Assembly (NCBI RefSeq): GCF_001547995.1
Contig: NZ_AP014690.1
Location: 3,003,501 to 3,067,500, forward strand
Reading direction: 5' to 3'
Length of the DNA: 64,000 nucleotides
From: Asaia bogorensis NBRC 16594
GTDB taxonomy: Bacteria > Pseudomonadota > Alphaproteobacteria > Acetobacterales > Acetobacteraceae
The position numbers were made by a program, and so were the translations under genes. This document shows positions 25,631-34,523 of the stretch, one piece after another. Under the pieces are notes generated by a model, which saw nothing but the letters and a program-made list of their open reading frames with translations, was not told the origin of the DNA and searched no databases. How positions within the stretch are numbered: position 1 is the first letter of the stretch; each line of letters begins with the position of its first letter.

Positions 25631-27031
25631 ATGCCAGCCACCAGAACGGAACACGACCTTCTCGGCACACGCGAGGTGCCGGCAGAGGCGTATTACGGTA
25701 TCCACACGCTGCGCGCTGTCGAGAACTTTCCCATTACCGGACGACAGATCAGCGCCTATCCCGAGCTGATCAATGCCCTCGCCGCCATCAAGCAGGCGGC
25801 TGCCCAGAGCAATCATGACCTTGGCCTGCTCGATGCCTCTCGCACGCGCGCCATTATTGCTGCCTGCGAGGATGTGCGCGCTGGCATGCTGCATGACCAG
25901 TTCGTGGTTGATGTCATACAGGGCGGGGCCGGCACCTCGACCAACATGAATGCCAACGAGGTCATCGCCAATCGCGCCCTCGATCATCTGGGACGGGCAA
26001 AAGGGGATTACGCAGCGCTTCACCCCATCGATCACGTCAATATGGGCCAGAGCACCAATGATGTTTATCCCACGGCGCTGCGTATTGCCGCCATTCATGG
26101 CGTGAACCATCTGACCGATGCCATGACCGTGCTCCGCAAGGCCTTCATGGCCAAGGCGACGGAATTTCATGACATTCTGAAGATGGGCCGCACCCAGCTC
26201 CAGGATGCCGTTCCCATGACGCTCGGGCAGGAATTTCACACCTATGCCGTCATGCTGGACGAGGATCAGAAGCGCCTGCAGGAGGCCATTCTTCTGATCA
26301 GCGAGATCAATCTGGGCGGCACGGCCATCGGCACCGGCATTGCGGGCCATCCCGCCTTTGCCAGAACCGTCTGCGGCCATCTGAACATGATCACCAACCT
26401 GCATCTGCTGACGGCCTCGGATCTGATCGAGGCGACACAGGATTGCGGTGCTTTCGTTCAGGTATCGGGCGTTCTCAAGCGTTTTGCGGTCAAGATTTCC
26501 AAGATCTGCAACGATTTGCGGCTTCTATCCTCCGGCCCTCGCGCCGGGCTGAATGAGATCAACCTGCCGCCCATGCAATCGGGCTCGTCGATCATGCCGG
26601 GCAAGATCAATCCCGTCATTCCGGAGGTGGTCAATCAGGTGGCTTTTGAGGTCATCGGCAATGACTTAACCGTCACCATGGCCGCCGAAGCCGGACAGCT
26701 ACAGCTCAACGCTTTCGAGCCCATCATTGCCCATAGTCTGTTCAAAAGCCTGACCCATCTGCACGCTGCCTGTCTGACACTCGAATCGCGCTGTATTCGT
26801 GGCATCACCGCCAATGCCGCCCAGCTTGAGGCGATGGTCACCCATTCGATCGGGCTGGTTACGGTGCTCAACCCCTTTATCGGCTACGAGACCGCCACTG
26901 CCATCGCGCTCGAAGCCCATCGTACCGGACGCGGCGTGATCGAAATTGTCCGTGAGCGCCAGCTCGTTCCCGAGGAAACCCTGACCCGTATTCTCTCCCC
27001 GGAGGGGCTTTGCCATCTGCACAGCTTCTAG
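25631..27031 (+). CDS. aspA: Aspartate ammonia-lyase
   Basis: A 466-residue member of the fumarase/aspartase superfamily. It starts TRTEHDLLGTREVP, has GTSTNMNANEV and the superfamily signature GSSIMPGKINP at 318-328, which carries the flexible catalytic-serine loop. The enzyme converts L-aspartate to fumarate and ammonia in the cytosol. The GTSTNMN and QAAAQSN stretches favour aspartase over fumarase C. The ATG at 25631 has GAGGAGAC just upstream; an earlier in-frame ATG (25583) is disfavoured. It is probably monocistronic. Confidence 0.92.
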   Translation: MPATRTEHDLLGTREVPAEAYYGIHTLRAVENFPITGRQISAYPELINALAAIKQAAAQSNHDLGLLDASRTRAIIAACEDVRAGMLHDQFVVDVIQGGAGTSTNMNANEVIANRALDHLGRAKGDYAALHPIDHVNMGQSTNDVYPTALRIAAIHGVNHLTDAMTVLRKAFMAKATEFHDILKMGRTQLQDAVPMTLGQEFHTYAVMLDEDQKRLQEAILLISEINLGGTAIGTGIAGHPAFARTVCGHLNMITNLHLLTASDLIEATQDCGAFVQVSGVLKRFAVKISKICNDLRLLSSGPRAGLNEINLPPMQSGSSIMPGKINPVIPEVVNQVAFEVIGNDLTVTMAAEAGQLQLNAFEPIIAHSLFKSLTHLHAACLTLESRCIRGITANAAQLEAMVTHSIGLVTVLNPFIGYETATAIALEAHRTGRGVIEIVRERQLVPEETLTRILSPEGLCHLHSF

Positions 27032-27078
27032 GCAGTGCTTCCACAGACAGTTCTCTCAGGGCTCTGCCCTGAAACCCG

Positions 27079-27100
27079 CCAAAGGGCAGTCGCCCTTTGG
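27079..27100. repeat. Short palindromic intergenic repeat
   Basis: CCAAAGGGC (27079-27087), a 4-nt loop and GCCCTTTGG (27092-27100) form a perfect 9-bp hairpin, preceded by GGGCTCTGCCCT. I recall similar gggc...ccaaagggc...gccctttgg units as dispersed intergenic repeats in Acetobacteraceae. It lies between aspA and the convergent mgtC-like gene and may act as a terminator or transcript-stability element. A 90-codon minus-strand reading frame crossing it is low complexity and not supported as a gene. Confidence 0.55.
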
Positions 27101-27294
27101 ATGCCCCTGATCTGCCGTCTGGAAGAAGCCTTGATTTCCCAGGGTGGGATTGACCTCTTCTGACTTGCGCAGGCGCTCCCTAAACGCGTCGGGAACTTTC
27201 CAGAGCGCTGCCGCAGCGCCCTCGATCAACGCAATAAGTTCATGTCTGTTGGGCGTACGGCGCGAACTCCGCCGCCATACGCAATGACGGACGC

Positions 27295-28014
27295 CTAGTC
27301 CGGAGCCTCGTCCTGCTTTTCGCTCCACACCGCTTGCACGCCGGGGAGGTGCATCAAGGCTGTCACGACGTCATCCGGGGCTTTGAGGCCGTGTACATGC
27401 ACCGTCATGATCAGCCGGTCGCTCTCATCGTGACGCTCCTGCGCCATATGACCCAGCGTGAAGCCGAGTTTCCTGAGCGCCGCACAGACAGGATCGACAA
27501 AATCGATATCAGCGGCACCGCGTACACTGACCTTGAACCCGTGACGCGGGGCACGCGGGAAATGCAGAAGCCAGCCGGGTGTCAGGAACATGATCAGCAG
27601 ATAACCGATTGTCGTCAGCACGGCGACGATCGTCATTCCCGCGCCGCACGCCATGCCGATAGCCGCTGTCAACCACACAGAGGCGGCAGTGGTCAGGCCA
27701 CGCACCGTATCGCGCCGCATGAAAATGACACCGCCACCGATAAAGCCGAGGCCGGACACGATCTGGGCCGCAACACGCGAGGGATCGACCACCACACGGT
27801 CCGGGGTGAGCACATCATCGAAACCGTATTTGGAGATCAGCATGAACAGCGCGGCGGAGACCCCAACCAGCGTATAGGTACGAAACCCCGCTGCCTTCTG
27901 TCGATACTCACGCTCAAGCCCGATCAGCGCCGAGAGCAGAAAGGCCAGACCGAGTTCCTGCACCTGCAGCAACCCCTCTCCGGGGATATGGGCAAAAAGG
28001 GCGGGATGGGTCAT
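27295..28014 (-). CDS. MgtC/SapB-family membrane protein
   Basis: A 239-residue protein. The MgtC signature FLLSALIGLEREYRQKAAGFRTYTLVGVSAALFML opens an N-terminal domain of about four or five membrane helices (to about residue 150), including GLGFIGGGVI. A C-terminal ACT-like cytosolic domain follows. MgtC proteins influence Mg2+ homeostasis, acid tolerance and, in pathogens, ATP synthase activity; the role here is unknown. The gene is divergent from dnaB with about 240 bp between the starts. Confidence 0.88.
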   Translation of the reverse strand: MTHPALFAHIPGEGLLQVQELGLAFLLSALIGLEREYRQKAAGFRTYTLVGVSAALFMLISKYGFDDVLTPDRVVVDPSRVAAQIVSGLGFIGGGVIFMRRDTVRGLTTAASVWLTAAIGMACGAGMTIVAVLTTIGYLLIMFLTPGWLLHFPRAPRHGFKVSVRGAADIDFVDPVCAALRKLGFTLGHMAQERHDESDRLIMTVHVHGLKAPDDVVTALMHLPGVQAVWSEKQDEAPD

Positions 28015-28251
28015 GGCTTGGTCTCACAAAACGATGATGCCAGAGGGATACACCTCCAAGGCCCGGTGCCCGACCGGCAAGGCCAGAGACAGATACCGGC
28101 GGGCAAGGGCCGCGAACGAACCCCATACACCCGCCTCCCCCCATTAGCCGGGCAGGGAGGGAAGAATCGACTTATTGCCCCTGGGTGGCAACACCCCATC
28201 CTCTTAACTTGATCGAATCGCCATCGAGCGTGGTAGAGGGGCGCTGTGACC

Positions 28252-29751
28252 ATGACCGATACCCCTGTCCGAGCTCTGGCCGATGACGGCCTGACTGCGC
28301 TGCTTCGGCGCACCCCTCCTGCCAATCCGGAGGCAGAGCGCGCCCTGCTGGGTGCGTTACTGACCAATAACAAGGCCTATGAGCGCGTCTCGGATTTCCT
28401 TGAGGCAGCCCATTTCGCCGACCCTCTGCATGGGCGGATTTTCGAGGCCATCGCCCGACGCATTGATCGCGGCATGCTGGCCGATCCGATCACCATGCGC
28501 GCCGAATTCGAACATTCGGGCCTGCTGGATGAGGTAGGCGGACCGCAATATCTGGGCCAGTTGCTGATGGCGATGGTCGGTATCGTGAACGCCGGTGATT
28601 ACGGGCGCGCCATTCACGACGCCTGGATACGCCGCCAGCTGATCGATATTGGCGAGACGGTCGTCAACAACGCCTATGGGGCACGTGCCGATCTTGAGGG
28701 CGGCGACCAGATCGCGGCGGCGGAAGAAACCCTGTTCAAGCTTGCCACCGACAAGGGGCAGGATGGCGGTTTCGTCACCTTCGAGCGGGCCCTGACCGGC
28801 GCATTGCAGGTCGCCGAGCAGGCCTTTCAGCGCACAGGCGATGTGAGTGGCCTGACATCGGGGCTGCGCGATTTTGACAAGAAAACCGGCGGCCTGCATC
28901 CGTCGGATCTGCTCATTCTGGCCGGACGGCCGGCCATGGGCAAAACCGCCCTGGCCACCAAGATCGCCTTCTCGGCCGCACAGGCGCTTTTGCGCGAGGC
29001 TGAAGACAAGGGCATCAAGCCGCGCGGCGCTGTCGCCATTTTCTCGCTCGAAATGTCATCGGAACAGCTGGCGACACGTATCCTCTCCGAGCAGTCCGAA
29101 GTGTCGGGTGAGAAGATTCGTCGTGGCGATATCGGCCAGCGCGAGTTCGATCGCTTCGTGCGTGTCTCGCGCGAATTGTCGGAACTGCCCCTGCATATTG
29201 ACGATACTCCAGCCATTTCGCTTTCCGCCATGCGGACACGGTGCCGCCGTCTGGCACGCACCAAGGGGCTCAGCCTTGTGGTGGTTGACTACCTTCAGCT
29301 TATGCGCCCTGCCATCGGGACCAAACCCGAGAGCCGCGTGCTCGAAATCTCGATGATCACCCAGGGACTCAAGGCCATCGCCAAGGAGCTCTCGGTGCCG
29401 GTCATCGCCTTGTCCCAGCTTTCGCGTCAGGTAGAATCGCGAGAAGACAAGCGCCCGATGCTTTCGGATCTGCGCGAATCAGGCTCGATCGAGCAGGACG
29501 CCGACGCCGTGATGTTCGTTTATCGCGATGAATATTATCTCCAGCAGCGCATGCCCAAAGACAGCGCTTATGAGAGCATGGACAAATATCAGGTCGCGAT
29601 GGAGGAATGGCAGCGCAAGATGGCGCTCGTGCATAACAAGGCCGAACTGATTCTGGAAAAACAGCGTCACGGACCAACCGGCACCATCCCGCTGTATTTC
29701 GAGGGCGAATTCACCCGGTTTGGCGATCTGGATACGGTACACGACGTCTGA
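28252..29751 (+). CDS. dnaB: Replicative DNA helicase DnaB
   Basis: About 499 residues with the DnaB N-terminal helical domain (PPANPEAERALLGALL, residues about 20-120), a linker, and the RecA-like C-terminal domain. Walker A is GRPAMGKTALA near residue 225, the Walker B-type stretch is LVVVDYLQLM, and the DnaB-specific stretches SLEMSSEQLATRIL and LRESGSIEQDADAVMFVYRDEYY follow. It unwinds DNA 5' to 3' at the replication fork as a hexamer. The ATG at 28252 and a GTG at 28246 are both near GAGGGG; ATG is chosen. No intein is present. Confidence 0.96.
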   Translation: MTDTPVRALADDGLTALLRRTPPANPEAERALLGALLTNNKAYERVSDFLEAAHFADPLHGRIFEAIARRIDRGMLADPITMRAEFEHSGLLDEVGGPQYLGQLLMAMVGIVNAGDYGRAIHDAWIRRQLIDIGETVVNNAYGARADLEGGDQIAAAEETLFKLATDKGQDGGFVTFERALTGALQVAEQAFQRTGDVSGLTSGLRDFDKKTGGLHPSDLLILAGRPAMGKTALATKIAFSAAQALLREAEDKGIKPRGAVAIFSLEMSSEQLATRILSEQSEVSGEKIRRGDIGQREFDRFVRVSRELSELPLHIDDTPAISLSAMRTRCRRLARTKGLSLVVVDYLQLMRPAIGTKPESRVLEISMITQGLKAIAKELSVPVIALSQLSRQVESREDKRPMLSDLRESGSIEQDADAVMFVYRDEYYLQQRMPKDSAYESMDKYQVAMEEWQRKMALVHNKAELILEKQRHGPTGTIPLYFEGEFTRFGDLDTVHDV

Positions 29752-30309
29752 GGGAGTAGGCAGGACGCGACAGGCGGCCGTGCTCCATCAGCGGAGCGCG
29801 GCCCCTATCGTCTTGGCCGCCTGACCGGATGACTTAACGAGACAGGTAACGGGATGTCTGCCTTAAAAGCGCGTCCTAAGCCCCATCCCTGTCACTACCC
29901 GAACTCGCTCGCCTGTCGCCTTAGGCTTGGACCTGGCAAACGGGCCGCTTTTTACTCGACGGATATCGAGCCGGAATGGAGTGCACTGCGCCAGGGCTCA
30001 GGATGCCGAACGGCACCAAGTCCTCTGCACCAGAACCCAGACGCTTATTGTTCACCGGCGAAGATGGGCTGCCGCCAGAGAGGCGTTACGTAACGCCGCA
30101 TCGCCTTGCGGAGGCGGACACGTGGTCTCCCAATCGTGATAGAGCGAACCCAGCAAAGGCTCGCGGGGCACGCGAACCCCGTACTGTCAGAGAAGCCGTC
30201 TGCCTTGACCGAAAGCAGCTGCTCGCCCTCTCGATACGAGGCCCGTATTCGCGCCCCTATGTGACGCAAGCGCCTCGTCCCGCGGAGTGCCCGTCAGACA
30301 AGACCAGTC
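29752..30309. other. 558-bp gene-free interval downstream of dnaB
   Basis: No protein family was recognised in any frame; the three short overlapping plus-strand frames here are Pro/Arg-rich and look non-coding. A strong structured element (29771-29823) follows the dnaB stop. Further on, CCTAAG and CTTAGG (about 29876-29931) could close a long-range stem and CGGGG/CCCCG (about 30154-30172) a small one. The interval could host a structured RNA, but no known RNA family was recognised. Confidence 0.4.
29771..29823. terminator. Compound hairpin just past dnaB
   Basis: An outer perfect 9-bp stem CAGGCGGCC (29771-29779)/GGCCGCCTG (29815-29823) encloses an inner stem GCTCC (29782-29786)/GGAGC (29793-29797). 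It starts 20 bp after the dnaB stop. There is no T-run, so it may end transcription with Rho or protect the 3' end of the dnaB mRNA. Confidence 0.5.
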
Positions 30310-31179
30310 TCAGAAATCTGCCGTGAACGGGTTGGGGCCCGTGCGCCCGTCCTCCCGGTCGAGGGTGGCGATGCGGCTCATATCGTCCTCATCAAGGCGG
30401 AAATCGAATACGTCGAAATTCTCATCGATGCGCTTCTGATGCGCTGATTTGGGAATGACGACATTGCCCTGATCGAGATGCCAGCGGATCGTCACCTGAC
30501 CCGGCGTCTTGCCGTGCTTCTTCGCGATGCTGGTGATGATCTCGCCATCCAGCCCCGTACCGCGTCCCAGCGGGCTCCAGGCCTCGGTGCGAATATCGAG
30601 CGACTCATTGAAAGCCCGCAGCTTCTTCTGCTGGAAAGCCGGGTGCAGTTCAATCTGGTTGAGCACGGGCTTGACCCCGGTTTCCTCGATCAGACGCGTC
30701 AGATGTTCAGGCTCGAAATTGCAGACACCAATCGACCGGATACGCCCCTGCTTCTTGAGCTCAATGAGCGCTTTCCAGCTTTCAACATACAGATCCTTCT
30801 TCGGCATGGGCCAGTGGATCAGATAGAGGTCGACCACATCGCGGCGCAGCTTTTTCGCGCTGACATCAAAGGCACGCAGGGCGGCATCGTAACCCATGTC
30901 GCTGGCCCAGAGCTTGGTCGAGACATACAGATCCGGATAATCCTGCAGCGCATCGCCAACGCCACTTTCATTGCCGTAAAACGCCGCCGTATCGACCATG
31001 CGGTAACCTGCCTTGGCAGCATAGCGCACGATTTCAGCCGTTTCGTCAGCCGGGGTCTTGTAAACACCAAGGCCGAATTGCGGGATGCGTGCCCCGTCAT
31101 TAAGTTGCAGATGGACCTGTTCTTCATCGGCACGCGGTGTGGCGGTGGCGAGGTCAGGGGTAAATTCGCTGCGAGACAT
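30310..31179 (-). CDS. Aldo/keto reductase (2,5-diketo-D-gluconate reductase-like)
   Basis: A 289-residue AKR with the full catalytic tetrad: D63 and Y68 (VDTAAFYGNE), K89 (STKLW) and H122 (LIHWPMP). The NADPH-binding C-terminal part includes IPKSAHQKRIDENFDVFDF. It resembles DkgA/DkgB-type reductases, which reduce 2,5-diketogluconate, methylglyoxal or other aldehydes and ketones in the cytosol. Ketogluconate reduction would suit an acetic acid bacterium, but many AKRs are broad, so substrate is inferred. SD CAGGAG precedes the ATG. It is divergent from hisG. Confidence 0.92.
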   Translation of the reverse strand: MSRSEFTPDLATATPRADEEQVHLQLNDGARIPQFGLGVYKTPADETAEIVRYAAKAGYRMVDTAAFYGNESGVGDALQDYPDLYVSTKLWASDMGYDAALRAFDVSAKKLRRDVVDLYLIHWPMPKKDLYVESWKALIELKKQGRIRSIGVCNFEPEHLTRLIEETGVKPVLNQIELHPAFQQKKLRAFNESLDIRTEAWSPLGRGTGLDGEIITSIAKKHGKTPGQVTIRWHLDQGNVVIPKSAHQKRIDENFDVFDFRLDEDDMSRIATLDREDGRTGPNPFTADF

Positions 31180-31419
31180 TCAGGGCTCCTGTCATTCCCG
31201 AAAAGACGGTTCTTGCCCAATCTAGCGGATTGCGGCGCTCTGGGTTGCAGGCCCGCCCGCCTTCCTGGCCATCGAGATGGTCATCACTGCGTGAGCCATA
31301 CCTCCTGTCGCCAGCACGCAAGGCCCTGCGGCCCGAGGGCAGACGGCCTGCATCCCGGACAAAAACCTTGTGCCCGCCCGGTTCTTGCCTGAGCGAGATT
31401 GTGCTACAGGAATGTCGTG

Positions 31420-32154
31420 ATGAATGCCGTATCCGAACCTGCCTCCGAATCCCGTGACAATGCCCAGCACGCGCCTCTGAACGATGCGCCGCTTGTTCTG
31501 GCACTACCAAAGGGGCGTATCCTCAAGGCGCTGGGCCCCGTGCTTGAACGCACAGGGCTTTTTCAGGATGGCAGCGCCATTGGCGAAGGGACACGCAGCC
31601 TGCGTTTTCCAACGCTCGACCCCAAGGTCGATGTGGTGCGCGTGCGCTCTTTCGATGTCGCGACTTTTGTAGCGCATGGAGGCGCGCAGATCGGCGTTTG
31701 CGGTGCCGATGTGCTGATGGAATTTGACTATCCCGACATCTATGCGCCGCTCGATCTCGGAATCGGCGGCTGCCGCATTTCCATCGCCCGCCCGGTCGGG
31801 ATGGCCGGTCAGAACGACGATCATGACAAGACCGCAGCCAGTTCGCATCTGCGTGTTGCGACCAAATATCCGACCATCACGCGGCGTCATTTCGCGGCCA
31901 AAGGCATCAATGCCGAAATCGTGCATCTGCACGGCGCCATGGAACTCGCCCCTACACTCGACATGGCCAGCGTGATTGTCGATCTGGTGGATACCGGCTC
32001 GACCCTCAAGGCCAATGGCCTGCGCGAGACTGATGTCATCGCGCATGTCACGAGCCGCCTCATCGTCAATCGCGTTGCCCTGAAAACCCGACCCGACGCC
32101 ATTCGTGCCCTGATCGAACGCTTTCGCGACGCCCTTCAGGAGAAAACAGCATGA
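31420..32154 (+). CDS. hisG: ATP phosphoribosyltransferase, short form
   Basis: About 244 residues: LALPKGRILKALGP near the N-terminus and the PRPP-binding DTGSTLKANGL starting near D191. The protein lacks the C-terminal regulatory domain of long HisG, so it is the short form, which needs HisZ (a HisS-like subunit) for activity; hisZ is not in this window. It catalyses the first step of histidine synthesis, joining ATP and PRPP. Its stop overlaps the hisD start (ATGA). An insertion-like acidic/His stretch AGQNDDHDKTAASS lies mid-protein. ATG 31420 is chosen; ACAGGA lies 9 bp upstream. Confidence 0.94.
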   Translation: MNAVSEPASESRDNAQHAPLNDAPLVLALPKGRILKALGPVLERTGLFQDGSAIGEGTRSLRFPTLDPKVDVVRVRSFDVATFVAHGGAQIGVCGADVLMEFDYPDIYAPLDLGIGGCRISIARPVGMAGQNDDHDKTAASSHLRVATKYPTITRRHFAAKGINAEIVHLHGAMELAPTLDMASVIVDLVDTGSTLKANGLRETDVIAHVTSRLIVNRVALKTRPDAIRALIERFRDALQEKTA

Positions 32155-33446
32155 AATGGCTGCAAAGCACCGATACGGATTTCGAATCCCGTCTCGCAAC
32201 GCTGCTCTCTGACCGGAGCGCTGTTGAAACCAGTGTGAGCACGCCGGTGCGCGATATCATCGCCACCATTCGTGAGCAGGGTGACACGGCTCTGTGCGAC
32301 TACACGGCGCGTTTCGACCGGTTGAGCCTCGCCCCGGAAGGGCTGGCCATCACCGCAGACGAAATTGCACGTGAGGCCGACAAGGTCGATGCCGATCTGA
32401 TGGAAGCGCTCAATCTCGCTGCCTCACGCATCGAATCCTTTCATCGGGCACAGATGCCTTCGAACCTCGCCTATCAGGATGAGGCCGGGCTGACCCTGGG
32501 CATGCGCTGGACGCCGCTCGATGCCGTTGGGCTCTATGTGCCGGGCGGCAAGGCGGCATATCCGTCCTCTGTGCTCATGAACGCCCTGCCAGCCCGTGTG
32601 GCAGGCGTTGGCCGCATCGCCATGTGTGTACCCTGCCCCGATGGCGTACTGAACCCGCTCGTTCTGGCGGCTGCGCGTGTCTGCGGCGTGAGCGAGATCT
32701 ATCGGGTTGGCGGTGCGCAGGCTGTGGCCGCGCTCGCCTATGGCACGAACAGCATTCGCCCTGTCGATCGCATCGTCGGCCCGGGCAATGCCTATGTCGC
32801 CGAGGCCAAGCGTCAGGTGTTCGGTCACGTAGGGATCGACTCGATTGCCGGTCCGTCCGAGGTCGTGATTGTGGCCGATAACCGCAACAACCCGCGCTTC
32901 GTGGCGCTCGATCTGCTGGCCCAGGCAGAACATGACGAACTGGCACAGGCGGTTCTCATCACAGACGATGCCGGCTTTGCCCGATCTGTGGTGGAAGCCG
33001 TCGAGACCGAACTCAAGACCCTCCCCCGTGCTGCCATTGCCGGAAAGTCCTGGACCGATCATGGCGCGGTGGTGATTGTGCGCGACTGGAATGAGGCCGC
33101 TGAAATTGCCAACCGCTTTGCCTCTGAGCATCTTGAAGTCATGCTGGATGATGCCGAGCAGTTTTCCACGCTGATCCGTCATGCCGGTGCCATGTTCCTT
33201 GGTCGCAACTGCCCCGAGGCTGTAGGCGATTATGTTGGCGGGCCGAACCACGTTCTGCCCACAAGCCGCACGGCACGTTTTGCCTCGGGCCTGTCGGTGT
33301 TTGATTTTCTCAAGCGCACCACCACGATATCAGCCGGGGCCGATGGTCTGCGCGCTGTCGGTCCTGCAGGCGTCAGGCTGGCCAAAGCCGAGGGGCTCGA
33401 TGCCCATGCGCTGAGCCTGTCAGCACGACTCGACGCTCTGGGCTGA
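32151..33446 (+). CDS. hisD: Histidinol dehydrogenase
   Basis: A 431-residue enzyme matching HisD throughout: YVPGGKAAYPSSVLMNALPA, VGGAQAVAALAYGT, DRIVGPGNAYVAEAKRQVFG, DSIAGPSEVVI, QAEHDELAQAVL and the C-terminal GPNHVLPTS. It oxidises L-histidinol to histidine in two NAD+-dependent steps using zinc. It is translationally coupled to hisG by a 4-bp overlap, and the pair ends at an intrinsic terminator about 100 bp downstream. The other his genes are not nearby. Confidence 0.96.
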   Translation: MKWLQSTDTDFESRLATLLSDRSAVETSVSTPVRDIIATIREQGDTALCDYTARFDRLSLAPEGLAITADEIAREADKVDADLMEALNLAASRIESFHRAQMPSNLAYQDEAGLTLGMRWTPLDAVGLYVPGGKAAYPSSVLMNALPARVAGVGRIAMCVPCPDGVLNPLVLAAARVCGVSEIYRVGGAQAVAALAYGTNSIRPVDRIVGPGNAYVAEAKRQVFGHVGIDSIAGPSEVVIVADNRNNPRFVALDLLAQAEHDELAQAVLITDDAGFARSVVEAVETELKTLPRAAIAGKSWTDHGAVVIVRDWNEAAEIANRFASEHLEVMLDDAEQFSTLIRHAGAMFLGRNCPEAVGDYVGGPNHVLPTSRTARFASGLSVFDFLKRTTTISAGADGLRAVGPAGVRLAKAEGLDAHALSLSARLDALG

Positions 33447-33544
33447 AGCCCGCCGACGGAACTGCCCCCGGTCATGGATCCCTGATCCGGCCATTCATAG
33501 CGGCAGGTCAGCAAGTCCTTAACCCGGGGTGACGAGGCTAGCGC

Positions 33545-33565
33545 GCAGAGGCCAAAACGCCTCTT
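33545..33565 (+). terminator. Intrinsic terminator of hisGD
   Basis: AGAGGC (33545-33550), loop CAAAAC, GCCTCT (33557-33562), then TTT. It lies between hisD and infA and separates histidine synthesis from the infA run. Confidence 0.65.
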
Positions 33566-33685
33566 TTCGGGGCCAGAATCACCAAGAAACTTGACGTAAC
33601 GACGTCGAGCCAGCACATACGCGGCATAATTTCATCCTGCCGGGGATTTTCCGGCCTGTATCAGAGCACAGTTTCAAGGACTCAG

Positions 33686-33904
33686 ATGTCAAAAGAAGAC
33701 ATGATCGAATTCAGCGGCACGGTGACCGAGCTGCTGCCAAATGCCATGTTCCGCGTCACACTCGACAACGAGCACACCATTCTGGCCCATACCAGCGGCA
33801 AGATGCGCAAGAACCGTATCCGCGTTCTGGCCGGTGACCGCGTCAATGTCGAAATGACCCCCTACGACCTGTCCAAGGGCCGCATCACCTTCCGCTTCAA
33901 GTAA
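33686..33904 (+). CDS. infA: Translation initiation factor IF-1
   Basis: A 72-residue S1/OB-fold protein, exactly the usual IF-1 length. Conserved stretches are [34 protein letters not shown] and the C-terminal [13 protein letters not shown]. It binds the ribosomal A site during initiation with IF-2 and IF-3. SD AAGGA lies at a good distance. The next gene (maf) starts 10 bp later with GTG, so the four genes to yacG appear to be one operon. Confidence 0.97.
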   Translation: MSKEDMIEFSGTVTELLPNAMFRVTLDNEHTILAHTSGKMRKNRIRVLAGDRVNVEMTPYDLSKGRITFRFK

Positions 33905-33914
33905 GAGCGTTCGC

Positions 33915-34523
33915 GTGACAGACGGCACAAGGCCGGAGCTGGTTCTTGCCTCGGCATCGCCGCGACGGGTGGACCTGCTGCGACAGATCGGGCTGACCCC
34001 GGACCGCATCGACGCGGCCGATCTTGACGAATCGCCACGACAGAACGAGACGCCCCGCGCCTGCGTGGCGCGTCTGGCCCGCATGAAGGCCGAACTTGTC
34101 GCCATGCGCTGCCAGCAGGAAGCCCTTGTTCTGGCTGCTGACACGCTGGTCGCCGTCGGGCGCCGCATCCTGCCCAAGGCCGAAGACCGCGCAACGGCGG
34201 AACGCTGCCTTCGCCTGCTTTCCGGTCGTCGTCATACAGTCCTGACTGCCGTCTGCGTGCTACCTGCCGGTGGCTGGGCTGCCGGACGTGTGGTCGAACG
34301 TCTGGTCGAGACCGATGTGACGTTCTCCCGCCTGACAGAGGCGCAGATAGCGGCGCTGCTCGATCAGGGAGACTGGCAGGGCAAGGCTGGCGGCTATGCG
34401 CTTCAGGGTGCCGCAGCCTCTGTCATACGTTATGTGGGCGGAAGTCCCTCAGCCGTGATTGGCCTTCCCCTTTTCGAGACGGCCCAGATGCTGCGCGGCC
34501 AGCCCTGTCGCTTCATCGCATGA
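33915..34523 (+). CDS. maf: Maf-family nucleotide pyrophosphatase
   Basis: A 202-residue Maf protein. ASASPRR (residues 12-18) and ADTLVAVGRRILPKAED carry the nucleotide-binding and catalytic residues; GKAGGYALQGAAASVIRYVGGSPSAVIGLPL is the conserved C-terminal block. Maf proteins hydrolyse non-canonical or canonical nucleoside triphosphates and are linked to septum inhibition. A GTG start 10 bp after infA fits the spacing. The stop overlaps the next start, ATGATGG. Confidence 0.92.
   Translation: MTDGTRPELVLASASPRRVDLLRQIGLTPDRIDAADLDESPRQNETPRACVARLARMKAELVAMRCQQEALVLAADTLVAVGRRILPKAEDRATAERCLRLLSGRRHTVLTAVCVLPAGGWAAGRVVERLVETDVTFSRLTEAQIAALLDQGDWQGKAGGYALQGAAASVIRYVGGSPSAVIGLPLFETAQMLRGQPCRFIA

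Noticed and set aside
27056..27328. 90-codon minus-strand frame near the MgtC-like gene
   Set aside because: It runs across the palindromic repeat and has no family resemblance or ribosome-binding site.
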